Assembly: GCA_022478985.1 (NCBI GenBank)
Contig: JAKSZP010014955.1
Coordinates: forward strand, 1-64,000
DNA from: Massospora cicadina
Taxonomy: Eukaryota; Entomophthoromycota; Entomophthoromycetes; Entomophthorales; Entomophthoraceae
Length of the DNA stretch: 64,000 nt
Reading direction: 5' to 3'
Shown piece after piece: positions 1 to 10,299 of this stretch. Position 1 is the stretch's first letter. Each line of letters begins with the position of its first letter. Both the position numbers and the translations under genes were made by a program. The notes beneath the pieces are model-generated. The model made no database searches and was not told where the DNA came from. It saw only the letters and a program-made list of their open reading frames with translations.

Positions 1-61
1 CACCACCATGCCAGATGCCCTTGTTGACTGCATTTGAAACAGCTGACCTCATAGGCCCACG

Positions 62-845
62 TCCCTGATTAATGTGAAACAAGCCATGTCAAGAGTTGGG
101 CTGGAAGTAATCAGCATAAAGAGGGTTAGGGTGATAGTTGGCTTGTAACAATAAGCAGGTATGGGGCGTACATTTAGCTGATGAGGATATCTTGGTGAAA
201 TCTGAACTGGACAGAAAAAGTTCCAAGTAAGATGATTCAGTGATGGTAGTGGAAGGATTCCACTTTGTATTAGGTGGAGGGAAGTTGGCTGATATACGGT
301 GCAAAAACTGAACACTTTTAATCAAAGGTACTCTTTCATCCAACATTGGGGTCATAACGTTATATAACTCATGGTATGGCTTCACAGCGGAAGTCATTTC
401 AATAAACATATCAGATTTGGATAAAAGTTTAACCCCAATTAGAGCATGAGATTCTGCCATAAATTGCTCAGCAAACGTGGTGAGGGTCTCATTCCACTGA
501 AATCTGATGGTCAAAAACTCAACCTTCCACTGTGATATCTTTTCAGATCCGCCAAACAACTACAACACCGTCTCTTTGATTTCTTAGTATGTAATGGAAC
601 TGCCTGAAAGGTAACAGATGACTTGATCAGCACTTCTGAAATCCAAGGTAGAAGTCAATAGTTTTGCTCTACATCGATATGAGGCTCCTTCCATCACAAT
701 TTCAAATCATCAAAGAATCCATTTATATCCTTCACGATCAAATGGAGGCAGCTTATTGCAGCAAACCTCCTGAAACAGCTCATCTTGTTTAAAACACAGC
801 GTCCAATGTCAGTTTCAGCTCCACATAGGCAACTGGCCCATCATG
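62..845 (-). pseudogene. E0: gypsy Gag capsid fragment
   Basis: The longest open piece (89-559) contains a segment around 'ETLTTFAEQFMAESHAL' that parallels the E5 capsid segment 'ETVDAFADCFYEEAQIL'. Just upstream on the minus strand, 'YLSGSSITY' plus a stop plus 'EIKETVL' parallels 'YLCGENWSYKEAKEAIL' of E5. This is the C-terminal half of a Ty3/gypsy capsid, which packages element RNA. No zinc knuckle, protease or LTR follows before the window edge, so the fragment is truncated on its 3' side. It abuts E1 on the same strand without a recognisable LTR between them, which suggests a deletion or a separate older insertion. Family assignment rests on resemblance to the E1, E3 and E5 Gags in this window. 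Confidence 0.6.
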
Positions 846-1454
846 TTGTGTAGAATTTTTATCAAAACAATCTGAATGCAACATGGCCATCAACTAAATT
901 TTACCATTTTATAATTTATCGATGGGCCCCCTGTAATGAGAGCACCATATTTATAAAACTGGCAGTATTCAAGAGATACACCAAAGTATTTTGAACAGGG
1001 TTCAACCCACTGAGCAATCAGGACCAACGATATGATGATTTTCATCCTTGATACAACAGAATAAACTTCAAATAAATATGGAGCACTTGCTCCCACTATA
1101 CTCTTTTTATTTACTATAATAAATACAGCGGATCCTCTCTGTTCCACTCACTGAAACTTTTAACAACCTAATTTCTCAATCATCTCATCTCACTTATACT
1201 GTAGCAACTTCAGATGATTCTGCTTTCATGGCTTAGTAATTCCATTTGCCATATCTCATTGATTCCATTAATTCTTCATTTGTTAATTTCACAATCGCCT
1301 AACTTGAGAAGATTTCCCAACAACCCAATATCACCTCATTTTGAGGCGCTCAAATAATCATAACTCCTATCAAACTTGGCAGATTCCATCCATTCCGCTA
1401 TATCATCTTAGGTCTTATTTTCCAGTCATATCAGAATCATGACAATTGCTAGAT
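846..1454. other. Unassigned spacer and E1 3' region
   Basis: No convincing minus-strand coding continues here. The first ~300 bases show nothing recognisable. From about 1,141 onward the plus strand reads as a broken frame with several stops, ending in 'YIILGLIFQSYQNHDNC' just before the A-rich tract after E1 integrase. Its position matches the antisense reading frame of E5, but I see no clear residue-level match, so a homologous relic is only a guess. The expected 3' LTR of E1 is not seen. Confidence 0.3.
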
Positions 1455-1560
1455 GCATCACTGCTCAAAAATAAAATTGATTTTTTAATATTTTTTAGTT
1501 TTTATACTTTTATGCACCCTTTTATCTTCTTTTTTCGTTGTTATTTTTTCCTATAAGTCC
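1455..1560 (-). repeat. A-rich tract after E1 integrase
   Basis: On the coding (minus) strand this is a run of A and purines interrupted by T, directly after the integrase C-terminus. Equivalent tracts follow integrase in E3 (15,602-15,715) and E5 (23,392-23,510). Confidence 0.6.
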
Positions 1561-1561
1561 A

Positions 1562-2640
1562 TTACTTTAAGTATTTCGCATGGACTCTACTGACTATGCA
1601 ACCAAATTCAATAATCTTGATTGTATAGGCATCATTTGCCAACTTGGCAATAGCTTTGAATGGTCCTATCCATAGGGCGTCTAACTTGTTTTTCCTCACT
1701 AACCCATTTGTATCACAATAGACTACCCTATCGCCCACATGGTATTCTTTCAACATTGGTCAATTTTGGTAATCTGCTTTCTTTGTATTATTCTTCTTTT
1801 CATTGTCATTATAAATGCCCAAGGTTGTAATTCAATCAGGATACTGGCAAGTTAAGATAGATACTGTTTGGCACTTATCCAAAGATGGCTCAGCTGCTGA
1901 ATACAATATTGGCGGCAATGTGGATTTCCACCCTTATATAAAAGTTTGAATTGCGTTTTCTCAGTTGCTGAATGGTAACTGATATTATAAGTGAATGTGA
2001 CCAAACTCAGATACGCCCCCCAAGCTGAAGTTTTCACATGGTCAATTTTTGTAATATTGAGGCTAGAGTTGTGTTCATACTTTCCGCCATTCTGTTTTTT
2101 CTGGATGATAGAGGACAGATAAAACACCGCGGATTCCTATTAATTCATTTAGCCTGGGAATCACATATGAAGTAAAATTGGATACATTGTCCCTGAGAAT
2201 AACTTGGGGATATCTGTGCCAATAGATCTCTTGGTCAAGTATGAACTTCGCCATACTCAATGCATCTACTTTGCTGAGGGCTTTCAATTTGACCCATTGG
2301 GTTAAATGGTCTATTGTGATGATTATATACTTCACTCCTCCAGTGCTGATAATCAATGGTCCCATAAATTCTATGGACATTGTGTGCCACGCAAAACCAG
2401 GGGATACTAGCTGTTACCCTACAACATTTTTATGCGGCTTGTGAAGTTGACATTCCACATAACAGGCTAGGTAATCCATGACATCATACTTGATTGATTC
2501 CCAGTAATAATACTGGCAAATATGATCCACTGTTTTTTTAAGCCACCATGGCCAATAACCTTATGAGCAGCACAAATGATTTCCGCTTGTTCCATTGGTT
2601 TAGGAAATAAAACCCATTTTCCTTTGATCATCTTGTATGA
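1562..2640 (-). pseudogene. E1 integrase (broken)
   Basis: Integrase inserts the element cDNA into chromosomes. From N- to C-terminus I see remains of the HHCC region ('AAHKVIGHGGLKK', ~2,570), the catalytic core (2,075-2,380, with 'ITIDHLTQWVKLKALS' and 'LRDNVSNFTS'), and a C-terminal domain (1,562-1,756, 'ALWIGPFKAIAKLANDAY'). The first catalytic Asp appears as Glu ('SIEFMGP'), the second is present (RDN), and the region of the third, glutamate-bearing motif is split by a frameshift near 2,090. A further frame change separates core and C-terminus. Inactive, but the match to E3 and E5 integrases is clear. Confidence 0.8.
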
Positions 2641-3230
2641 TTGATTGTTCTTAAATTAGTATTTTCCATGGCCTTTCATAATGCATTTAAAATTTCTTGT
2701 GGTTTATCCCCTGATATCTCCTATGATCATCCAATGAAACAGTGCATCAGCCTGATAAAAAATTACATGAACAACCAGCAATTGAGACAACCTGTCAGCA
2801 TTCTGATGTACTGCTCCAGCCCTGTAAATAATTTCAAAATTGTATGCTTGCAGCTCTAAAGCCCATCATGCCAACTGGCCCTCTGGTTCCTTCAGGTTTA
2901 TGAAACTGGCGCAGGGATGAGTGGTTGGTTATGACTTTAAAGTTCATTTCATGTGTGTAGACTCAGAATTGTTTATGGGCATGGAAATCACAAAACACTC
3001 TTGCTCTGTCACTGTGTAGTTTTTTCCACTGGTGATAGGGTTCTGCTCATGTATGCTACTGGATGTTCATCCCTGTTGTCATCTAATTGACTTAGAATGG
3101 CTCCAATTTCTGTTAACAAGGCATCCGCTTGAATTATAAATTCCTGAAGAAAATTTGGCTATTTTAACACTGGGCTGCTAATGAGATATTTTGGAGCTTA
3201 TCAAATGACTTCTGTGCCTCTTCATTCCAC
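2641..3230 (-). pseudogene. E1 RNase H (broken)
   Basis: RNase H degrades the RNA strand during reverse transcription. The frame around 3,060 reads 'DEHPVAYMSRTLSPVEK', the usual gypsy RNase H signature. Downstream, 'INLKEPEGQLA' and 'ADRLSQL' match the tether and the end of RNase H seen in E4 and E5. Several stops and frame changes make it non-functional. It lies between RT and integrase, as expected. Confidence 0.7.
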
Positions 3231-4264
3231 ATAAATCTCTTTTTTGGATCTTGAGTAGGTGGAATAAAGTCTCATCAATTCCAGAAAAATCTTTTACTAA
3301 TCAGTGATAGTATCTGACAATCCTCAAAAAAACATGGATATCCTGAACACTTTTCAGGATTGACATCTGCTCAATAGCTTCTATTTATCATGGGTTACAG
3401 TTGTAATCCATTAGAGTTTATGACAAACCTTAAGTGTTCAAGCTCTTTTATGAAAGAATGGCTTTTTCTTGGCTTAATTTTTAGATTCGCCATTGAAAAC
3501 CACTTAAAAACTTCCTACAGGTGCTACAAAATGATCTGAGAAGGTCCTGCTGAGGAATTGATATCGTCTAAGTATAATAGCATGCAAGATAGCTTCTAGT
3601 CGCTTAGCATTGAATCCATAGCACGCTGGAAAGTCTCCGTTTTGTTGCATAAACCTTGGGGCATTCTGGTTGGCTGGTATAGTCCTTGTGTGGTAATTAT
3701 TGCACCTTTTTCCTGATCTTCTTTTGGCAAATCAATTTGCCAATAGCCCAAAATCGGGTACATAGCTGAAAAGTATTTTGCCTCCCCCAAGTAAGCAAGT
3801 ATACCGTTGATTTTAGGCAGCGGATAGGAGCCATTTTTAGTGATCTTGTTTTTTGGCAATAGTAGATCACTATTCAATCAGCCCTTCTTTTTTACCAAAA
3901 GGATTGGACTCACCCATGGGCTTGATGATGGAACAAGTAACCCATGTTCCATTAACTTGCTAATTTCATCGCTGACCTCTGCTTCTGCTGCTCTTGACCT
4001 ACAAACTGATCTCATTCTTATCAGTGGATGTTCCCCAGTATCAATTTTGTGAAGTATATTTTTTGTATATCCCAAGTCATGATAATTCTGAGCAAATATC
4101 TCCCAATATTTTTCAAATAATTGGAGCACATCCTCCTGCAAATTATTGGTCATATCAGCTAGCTGCTCACAATCCACTAATACTTTGACACTTTTGGCAA
4201 CTTTTGTTGGCAATCCCATATCATAAATTGATCCAAATTCATGAAAATCATGAAGTTTTATCAT
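3231..4264 (-). pseudogene. E1 reverse transcriptase (broken)
   Basis: The first open piece (3,878-4,264) carries the RT entry region ending 'SSPWVSPILLVKKKG'. The second (3,596-3,877) carries 'GYWQIDLPKEDQEKGAIIT' and 'TRMPQGLCN', the palm motifs. The catalytic box reads LLYLDDIN at 3,557-3,580, so both aspartates survive. A frame change near 3,878 and a stop just after codons for 'MDSMLSD' break the protein. Past the catalytic box, the 'NLKIKPRK' thumb region is still readable at ~3,480. Confidence 0.85.
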
Positions 4265-4309
4265 TAGAGTAAGTGTAGAAATATAATGATCTGATTTTTT
4301 TCAATTTTC

Positions 4310-5212
4310 ATTGTCTTCTATCCCAGATTGGTTAATAGTACTTGTATCTCTTCGTGACCTGGCATTAAGATCCCTGGTGCAACCCACTGTTTGACCCTCA
4401 ATTTTTCCCATAGATTGATGATTTCTCCATATAGCTGTTCTGGAAGTTCCATTGTTAACCCAGTGTTAACTATGATTTGAGCCCCCAGAAGAATAGTGTT
4501 TGTTGCATTCATCATTAGAGGTATCCCATAATTCTCCATAATTTCCATTGGCATTGCTTTTCATTTTTGTCCAACTAATTTATAGCAAATGGGTATAATA
4601 CCATCACTATAAAATAAAGTTGATAAAATTATTCTCGTTATCATCAGTTTTTCTCCTTCCGCTGTTACACCAAAGGCAACGTCTACCTCAATAATGTTAG
4701 AGTGTTTTCTTTGAAATCACATTTCACCCCATACTTTCTCAAGAAATCCATCCCAATAAGTATATCGTATTTTTGATTGGCCAGCACTATGGTGGGAGCT
4801 GACACCATCAGCATCCAAACCAAAATGGTAGCACACTGTAGGCTCCACGTGAGATGGTAATGTCTGGTCAAGCCATTCCATACTCTTTTTGATGCTCCAA
4901 ATCTGGTGAGATATTCATAGGTTCACTATTTTGAAGGGAAAAGATGTTTATTAATGCTCCACTATCAATTATTGCTCATACTCTTATCCTATTGACTATA
5001 ATATCAACATAGTTACACTCCAAGTACTGCAATAAAGTATTTACTGAATGGATAGTGGCCTTATTAGCTGAATCAAGTGTGTGAATTATTTGAGCAGATA
5101 TGTCAGGGAATGACCCCTTGATTGCGCTGATAGGTAAAGAAACGTTTGTCTTAACCAACTTCGTTTTAACTAAGTCTTCAGGGCTCTCATCAGATCTAAC
5201 TTTCTTCAACAA
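4310..5212 (-). pseudogene. E1 aspartic protease and linker (broken)
   Basis: The retropepsin active site reads 'AIIDSGALINI' around 4,949-4,975, but only across a stop upstream and a frame change. The second half contains 'NQKYDILIGMDFLRKYG' (4,683-4,871), the usual flap and dimer-side motif. The linker before RT (4,318-4,554) contains 'APGILMPGHEEI', shared with E5. The protease would cut the Gag-Pol precursor. Inactive by disruption. Confidence 0.7.
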
Positions 5213-6720
5213 CTGTCATATTTAGGGTAAGGCGACCTCATTAACAATTTCAGGATTGATTTCTCTCAATTTGGCTCGCGTTATTGCATTAACATCCATG
5301 TTAATCCCCTGATGGAGCAGATCCGGTGAGTCATTGTCCACAAATAGGTCAGAGATATTAATTTCCTCATTCATTATATCAGGCGGTACAGGTTTATCAG
5401 CAGTACTAGAACGTCCATGATCTATACTGCTGGTCCTTTTCCTGAATCTGAACCAGTTCTTTGGGTCTGAACAAGATTAATTTGATCTTTTAAACTTTTG
5501 TCCTGACATTGGGCAATTACATGGCCAGACTTCCCGCATTGAAAACAACGGATTGACAATTTTTCCACTTATTTTTGAACTTTGGCTTTACTTTCCATCA
5601 CAATTTGGCTCTCAGATTCTTTAGTGGTTTGGTGAATTTGACAATATTTTGAGCCTTTATTTGAATTACTTTAAAATTGTTATTGAAAGAATCATATGTG
5701 GCTCCAAGCATCTTCAGATGGTCCACCATCTGAGAGGTCATTATTTGAGTTACTAGCACCGCCACTTTAATCTGATGCAATTTTCAGAAGGGACGAAGTG
5801 CTGTCTGCATGGCTATGCATGCATCAAAGTTTTTCAACACATTTGCTCCTACTAAGATCTGGGCTTCTTGGTAAAACTAGTTGGCAAAACTATCCAGAGT
5901 CTCATCTTTGCGGAATTGTATACCCATGAACTCTTGTTTACGATTTTCCATCCAGATAGGGCTTCTAAACTCTAATATAAAGGCTGCTTTTGCTTCTGCA
6001 TATGACCAGTTGTCCCCATTGAGGTGGGGTAGCACCAGATTCTGGAAGTCAATGCTAAGACAGCTCATTACAGTCACCACTTTTTGACAGTCCGCATAAA
6101 CAAACTTCGTCACCTCAAATAAGCGCAATAAAATGCTGGGGCGTTATCCCAGAGAAAGGTAGGCGATTTTAATATTTTGAAATTACTTGATTACTCCACT
6201 CATATAGGTCCTTGACCGGCTACTCGACTAGCTATAAGAGTGGCTTTGGGAGTCATTTCTGACACACCAGTGAATGGTTTCGCCATATTTCAGGGTAGAG
6301 AGGTCTTCCCAATTGGAGTTTTACATGATTTTTCATCGACCTCATTCACCTCAAATTGCTCACAATCACATTTGTGTTTTTTAATTCCTCAATATGCTTT
6401 GTCATTTTCGCCATCTCCTCATGAAATCGCCAGATACGTTCTCAATCTGATTCCCAATCATTTTTTATAATAAAATTTCTTTAACAAATTCACGCTCATT
6501 CCACTTCAATGAGTCAACTTTTCCACACAGGTCATTATTCACCATTCATATATGTTTGAGCATCCCTTCCACCTTAATTACATGCTCCTCTAAGGTACTA
6601 ACATTGGCCTAAGATGCTGAGCTGAGAACTTTTTGATTGACATCCTGTAGTTCCTCCCAGAGCTCTCAAAGCTTCTTTATAAGACATCATCATTTAAATT
6701 GGCTTTTGACAACTTAACTA
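5213..6720 (-). pseudogene. E1 Gag with CCHC zinc knuckle (broken)
   Basis: The capsid part (5,877-6,128) contains 'QNLVLPHLNGDNWSYAEAK' and 'QEFMGIQFRKDETLDSF', nearly the same wording as E5. An intact nucleocapsid knuckle CFQCGKSGHVIAQC lies at 5,506-5,547, with all four metal ligands present. Several stops and frame changes separate capsid from knuckle. Toward the PBS the sequence shows charged coiled-coil-like text but lacks the long N-terminal region of E5 Gag, so it has probably suffered a deletion. Confidence 0.75.
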
Positions 6721-6738
6721 CCCCTGTAGTGAGCACCA
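6721..6738 (-). promoter_or_regulatory. E1 primer-binding site
   Basis: On the minus strand this reads TGGTGCTCACTACAGGGG, two bases after the LTR end. E5 has the same 18 bases in the same position, so it is almost certainly the tRNA primer site. The pairing tRNA would end in GUGAGCACCA; I cannot name it safely. Confidence 0.8.
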
Positions 6739-6740
6739 AT

Positions 6741-7753
6741 TGTTAAAATCTAAAACTGTATGGTACTCACTTCTGATCCTACATTTCAACTGCACAGTTT
6801 TGTGGATTATTGCATTAGTTTGATTGAATTTAATTAACTGGGACTAAATTATTATGAGTACTATTATTACGGTTGAATGTCTAAAAGCCACGTTGAGTAT
6901 TGTCCAATGCTAAACAGGTGGTTTTTGTCTTGAAGATGTTCTTATACTAAAAGGAACACTTTCCTTATTCCCTTATCACAGAGCCAAGTGGTGACTTTGA
7001 TAACAACTTAAGGATATCTGATCCTTGCACTCTTCTCTTAAGAGTAATGTTAAACAACTAATGTTAAAACAACTAGTTATCATGTTTCTATATGCTTTTA
7101 TCAGGGAATAATTGAGGGTTTTTATAGTTACAATCAGCACACAACTTTTCAGCTTTCCGCTAGGAGTTATTTTTGCTTCTATGCTGGTTTGATCCTCATG
7201 TGTTAGGCACCAAATCTCGTCAGTTCCGTTGACTTGAGTTTATTAAGCAGAATAACCCTCAGCTGTTTGGCGGACAAAACAATTGGTATTAGGAACTCAA
7301 AACCAGTTTTTTTGGCCAATGACAATCCTAATTTCACCTCCATCGTTCAAACGCTTTGGTAGTTTCTGATGACCCCCCATTTGTTCTTCTCTGAACGATT
7401 CCCTATAATTTGACTATCAGGTGTTTTTTCCTCATCAAATTCATATTTAAACTTTTGAGGATGATGCCTGACAATACTCCCATAAGTCAGCTGCTGTTGC
7501 CAATACTGTACAATTTTAACTTAATCACCAAATTAGACATTGGTTAAAAGTTTTGATTATGTGGTCATCTCAAACTTCAAAAACGTGGTCACCGTCTGCA
7601 TTCCCAGTCATGAGCGCCACTGGTTGAAGTTTTTGGCCTACTTCAGATGGCTGGTTCTTCTTCTGCGGTATGGTGGATCTTTGAGCATCTATTATATGGC
7701 GACAATAGACCAGACGGTGACAATAGTTAAGATATAACTCCTTGATAATAACA
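6741..7753 (-). repeat. E1 5' LTR
   Basis: It starts TGTTAAAATC beside the PBS and probably ends TAACA at 7,749-7,753, giving a TGTTA/TAACA terminal inverted repeat of ~1.0 kb. The terminus and the stretch rich in 'CTGCACAG' and 'ACTATTAT' match the E3 LTR in reverse complement. A TATA-like CTATAAAAA lies on the minus strand at 7,119-7,127. The right boundary is inferred from the inverted-repeat end and LTR length, not from a second copy. Confidence 0.55.
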
Positions 7754-8439
7754 CTTGAAGCTGTATTCTTCTATCATTACTTGGACGATGGCACGCTTCC
7801 CTGATCCTTCATATCACAAGTAAATACTTGACTTAATGCAATGTAAAGTATTAAATATAAAAAAGCTTATAGATCAAACTATGAGCTTGTGGTATTTGTT
7901 GATTGTACTTTATTAATAACAACTTGGAGATAATTTATAGGGTTCAAAGTTCACCACATCTTACCCATGACGCCTCATTTTTGGCAATTTTCCAGAGGAA
8001 CACGCAATAAGTTTTTTTGAGGGTCTACAATCCTTTTTAAAGCATATTGCATGGCCTCAGGGTCAGTGTCAAATTTTGTTTATATTCTTAAGACAGCGTT
8101 TCTGATGCATCTGCAAATAACTGAACTGATGTCTTCTCAAGCAATTGACAGCACATACCAAGATGATTTGTACCACTAATTAGTAATTAGTGTAAATGAA
8201 AACTTGATTAACACCAAAAACTAATTTTGACATAGACCAAAGAAAGCCCACATGCCTGTGTCATCAAGTTGACTATTATTAAGTCTGACTTAACCAACAA
8301 AGCCCTTGAGCCCATGTCATCATAGTTAAATACTATTAAGTGTAATCGCTAGGCTGCAGATCCCTAGCTTTGAATAAGCGTAGGATATTCCTGATCCATA
8401 ATCATTGATATCTAATATGATCCATAATAAATTAAGCAT
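7754..8439. other. Unassigned AT-rich spacer
   Basis: No clear domain. A minus-strand stretch near 7,990-8,110 reads 'TDPEAMQYALKRIVDPQKN', which looks protein-like but matches nothing I recognise. It may belong to the E2 element. Confidence 0.3.
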
Positions 8440-9123
8440 GTTAACGTTATTATGTATCTATCAAATATCTGATGATTAGTTCCAGTCTACTACTCAACAT
8501 ACATGAAAAGACTTTGATATTGTTGAGGTATACTAGGACACAGCTCAACTTCAAACCACCAGGATGGTGTCCATAGCTCTTTGGAAGGTGGCTGGTGTGT
8601 GCATAAGCTTTATGGAATGTGGTTAGGTTGATACAGCACTTTTGGAGAGATAATGGCGCAGGTCTCCGGCTCAACTTTAGGCAGATCAATTTTCCAATAG
8701 CTGAAGATGAGATTCAGAGAGCTAAAGTACTTGGTCCCTCCTAGTCAATCATGAGCATAGTCTATATGTGGTAGAGGATAAGACTTTTATAAATATAACT
8801 AAGTGACAATAACTGATTATGAATTAGAGCCGTTTAATTCTTATCAATAAGTACAGGAATGGCCTAAGGGCTTTGGGAGGGCACAATCATCCCATGTAAT
8901 AGTAATTTGTCAAGCTCTTCAGGTATGACTTCTTCACTGGCTTAACTGCGTCAGATGGGGTGATAACATATGGGCTGGAATCCCAGTGTTGATGTGATGC
9001 AGTATACCTTTGGCGCACCACAGGTCATAATCCCCATTAGCAGATACATGAGCATATTGTAGCGATAAGGCTAAGGCTTTGTACTTTTTCTCTTCTGACA
9101 ATTCTTTAATCGTCTTGAGCTAA
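8440..9123 (-). pseudogene. E2: gypsy RT fragment
   Basis: On the minus strand the RT entry region ('YDLWCAKGILHHINTGI', 'HGMIVPSQSP') begins near 9,110. It passes through the palm and reaches 'CVLVYLNNIKVFS' near 8,530, where both catalytic aspartates (normally YLDD) have become Asn. The text differs from E1, E3 and E5, so it is another gypsy copy or subfamily. It is cut at 9,123 by the left LTR of E3. RNase H and integrase are not recognised downstream. Confidence 0.65.
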
Positions 9124-9485
9124 TGTTGGGATTTTCCCCACATTACCCAGATTAAGCAATTATAATTTAACCTGCATATCCACTAAGGGCTGAGGCCCGC
9201 TAGTGGAAGTGAGAGTTATTGATTACATATTATAGCTACTGTATGGAGAAATTCTCCTAGCAAATATTTAGTAATCTGACAGGTTTCTATCTGCCATATT
9301 GCTATTGTTTCTTTGGGGATAATCCACAAAAATAAACATGTGATTAAGTTGTTGATTTTAATATAAATTTTATTATCTTGTGGGAGTCCATCAGGTTTTA
9401 TCACTGATCAATTTAAAGGGTTATGAGTCCAAGCCTATTTAAGACGCTTAAGGTAAACAAATTGTTATTCAACCTTTTACATATA

Positions 9486-9531
9486 GCAACCTGCTGTCAT
9501 GGGTAAAAGTCCCATTACACAAGCAGGTTGC
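9486..9531. other. Nested hairpin in E3 5' LTR
   Basis: Outer arms GCAACCTGCT and AGCAGGTTGC pair perfectly (10 bp). Inside them ATGGG and CCCAT pair (5 bp) around a 7-base loop. The 3' LTR keeps the inner right part and parts of the outer arms but is eroded. Confidence 0.7.
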
Positions 9532-9927
9532 TAACCTAATAAGAATGACATTCTGGGGTTAAGCAAAGTCTTTAGGACACATTTCCTGACTCAGCCCATA
9601 ATTGATCACATTTATGTTTGGCGGCGGAATCTGATTAACTGATGAGAAAGAACATTGTTGGGCGTGACCCTGAAGGGTAAATTCATTAACAATGGCTGCC
9701 TTTTCCAAATGGGGCACCAGCTGTAAGTTGACCACCTAATTTTATTATAAAATCCCTTGCATTATATCAAATATAGCAGATAAGATAAGAAAAGAAAAAA
9801 CATTAATAATTTAAACTGTCATACATTTAGTGTATATTTTGCTCTTAAGAGAGTGGAAGGATATAAAAACTTTGTCTATTTAATTGTTATCTCTGTAAGG
9901 TCTGCTTGAAAATAGAAAAAAAAGAAC

Positions 9928-9953
9928 AGCTTAACCTAATTCTAGGTTAAGCT
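9928..9953. other. Perfect 11-bp hairpin in E3 5' LTR
   Basis: AGCTTAACCTA and TAGGTTAAGCT pair fully around a 4-base loop, about 60 bases downstream of the TATA-like box, so it would lie near the start of the transcript. The 3' LTR copy (~17,052-17,085) is degenerate. Confidence 0.65.
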
Positions 9954-10220
9954 CTATAAGAAAATGGAAGAAGTCACTACCAATTTAGAAATATCTTTAA
10001 GATGAGGAAGAAACATCAGCTTTAAGTTAAACCAAATATTAAACTTGGCTATATGAAATTTAACCAAAGTAAAAGTCTTTATACTGTTACTACTCTATTC
10101 AATTAATATAACAATTCATACAACGCACATATCAGAAATCTGTGAATTTAACAGGAGAGCTGAAGCGAGCCACAATACTGCAAGTTTAAAGAGTACACAG
10201 CTCCCATAAAAGGTAATATT

Positions 10221-10232
10221 TGGTGCTCACTA
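10221..10232 (+). promoter_or_regulatory. E3 primer-binding site
   Basis: TGGTGCTCACTA, identical to the first 12 bases of the E1 and E5 sites and two bases after the LTR. The following bases have drifted. Confidence 0.7.
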
Positions 10233-10299
10233 AATAAATGTTTGGGTTTCAAGCCAAATCTAATATAAAATTATATCAACATTGTCTTACAATAATGAA

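Larger units (their letters stand above)
1141..7753 (-). mobile_element. E1: Ty3/gypsy LTR retrotransposon, 3' LTR missing
   Basis: Reading leftward, the element shows 5' LTR, PBS, gag with CCHC knuckle, protease, reverse transcriptase, RNase H, integrase and an A-rich tract. That is the Ty3/gypsy gene order (PR-RT-RH-INT). Every domain is interrupted by stops or frame changes, so it is not autonomous. Its LTR shares the TGTTAAAATC end and several internal blocks with the E3 LTRs, making it a relative of E3. Compared with E5, Gag lacks most of the N-terminal region: the coiled-coil-like part begins almost at the PBS, suggesting an internal deletion. No second LTR was found, so no target duplication can be checked. 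Confidence 0.8.
9124..10218 (+). repeat. E3 5' LTR
   Basis: Begins TGTTGGGATT and ends ...GGTAATA two bases before the PBS. The copy at 16,257-17,337 aligns along its length, for instance the shared blocks 'GTAAAAGTCCCATTAC' and 'GACCCTGAAGGGT'. A plus-strand TATAAAA lies at 9,862-9,868. Two perfect hairpins are present (separate entries). Confidence 0.8.

Noticed and set aside
890..1147. 85-codon minus-strand frame next to the E0 Gag
   Set aside because: No motif or resemblance to Gag regions of E1, E3 or E5; open by chance is likelier.
3840..4188. Plus-strand frames opposite E1 RT
   Set aside because: Shadow frames of the RT entry region.
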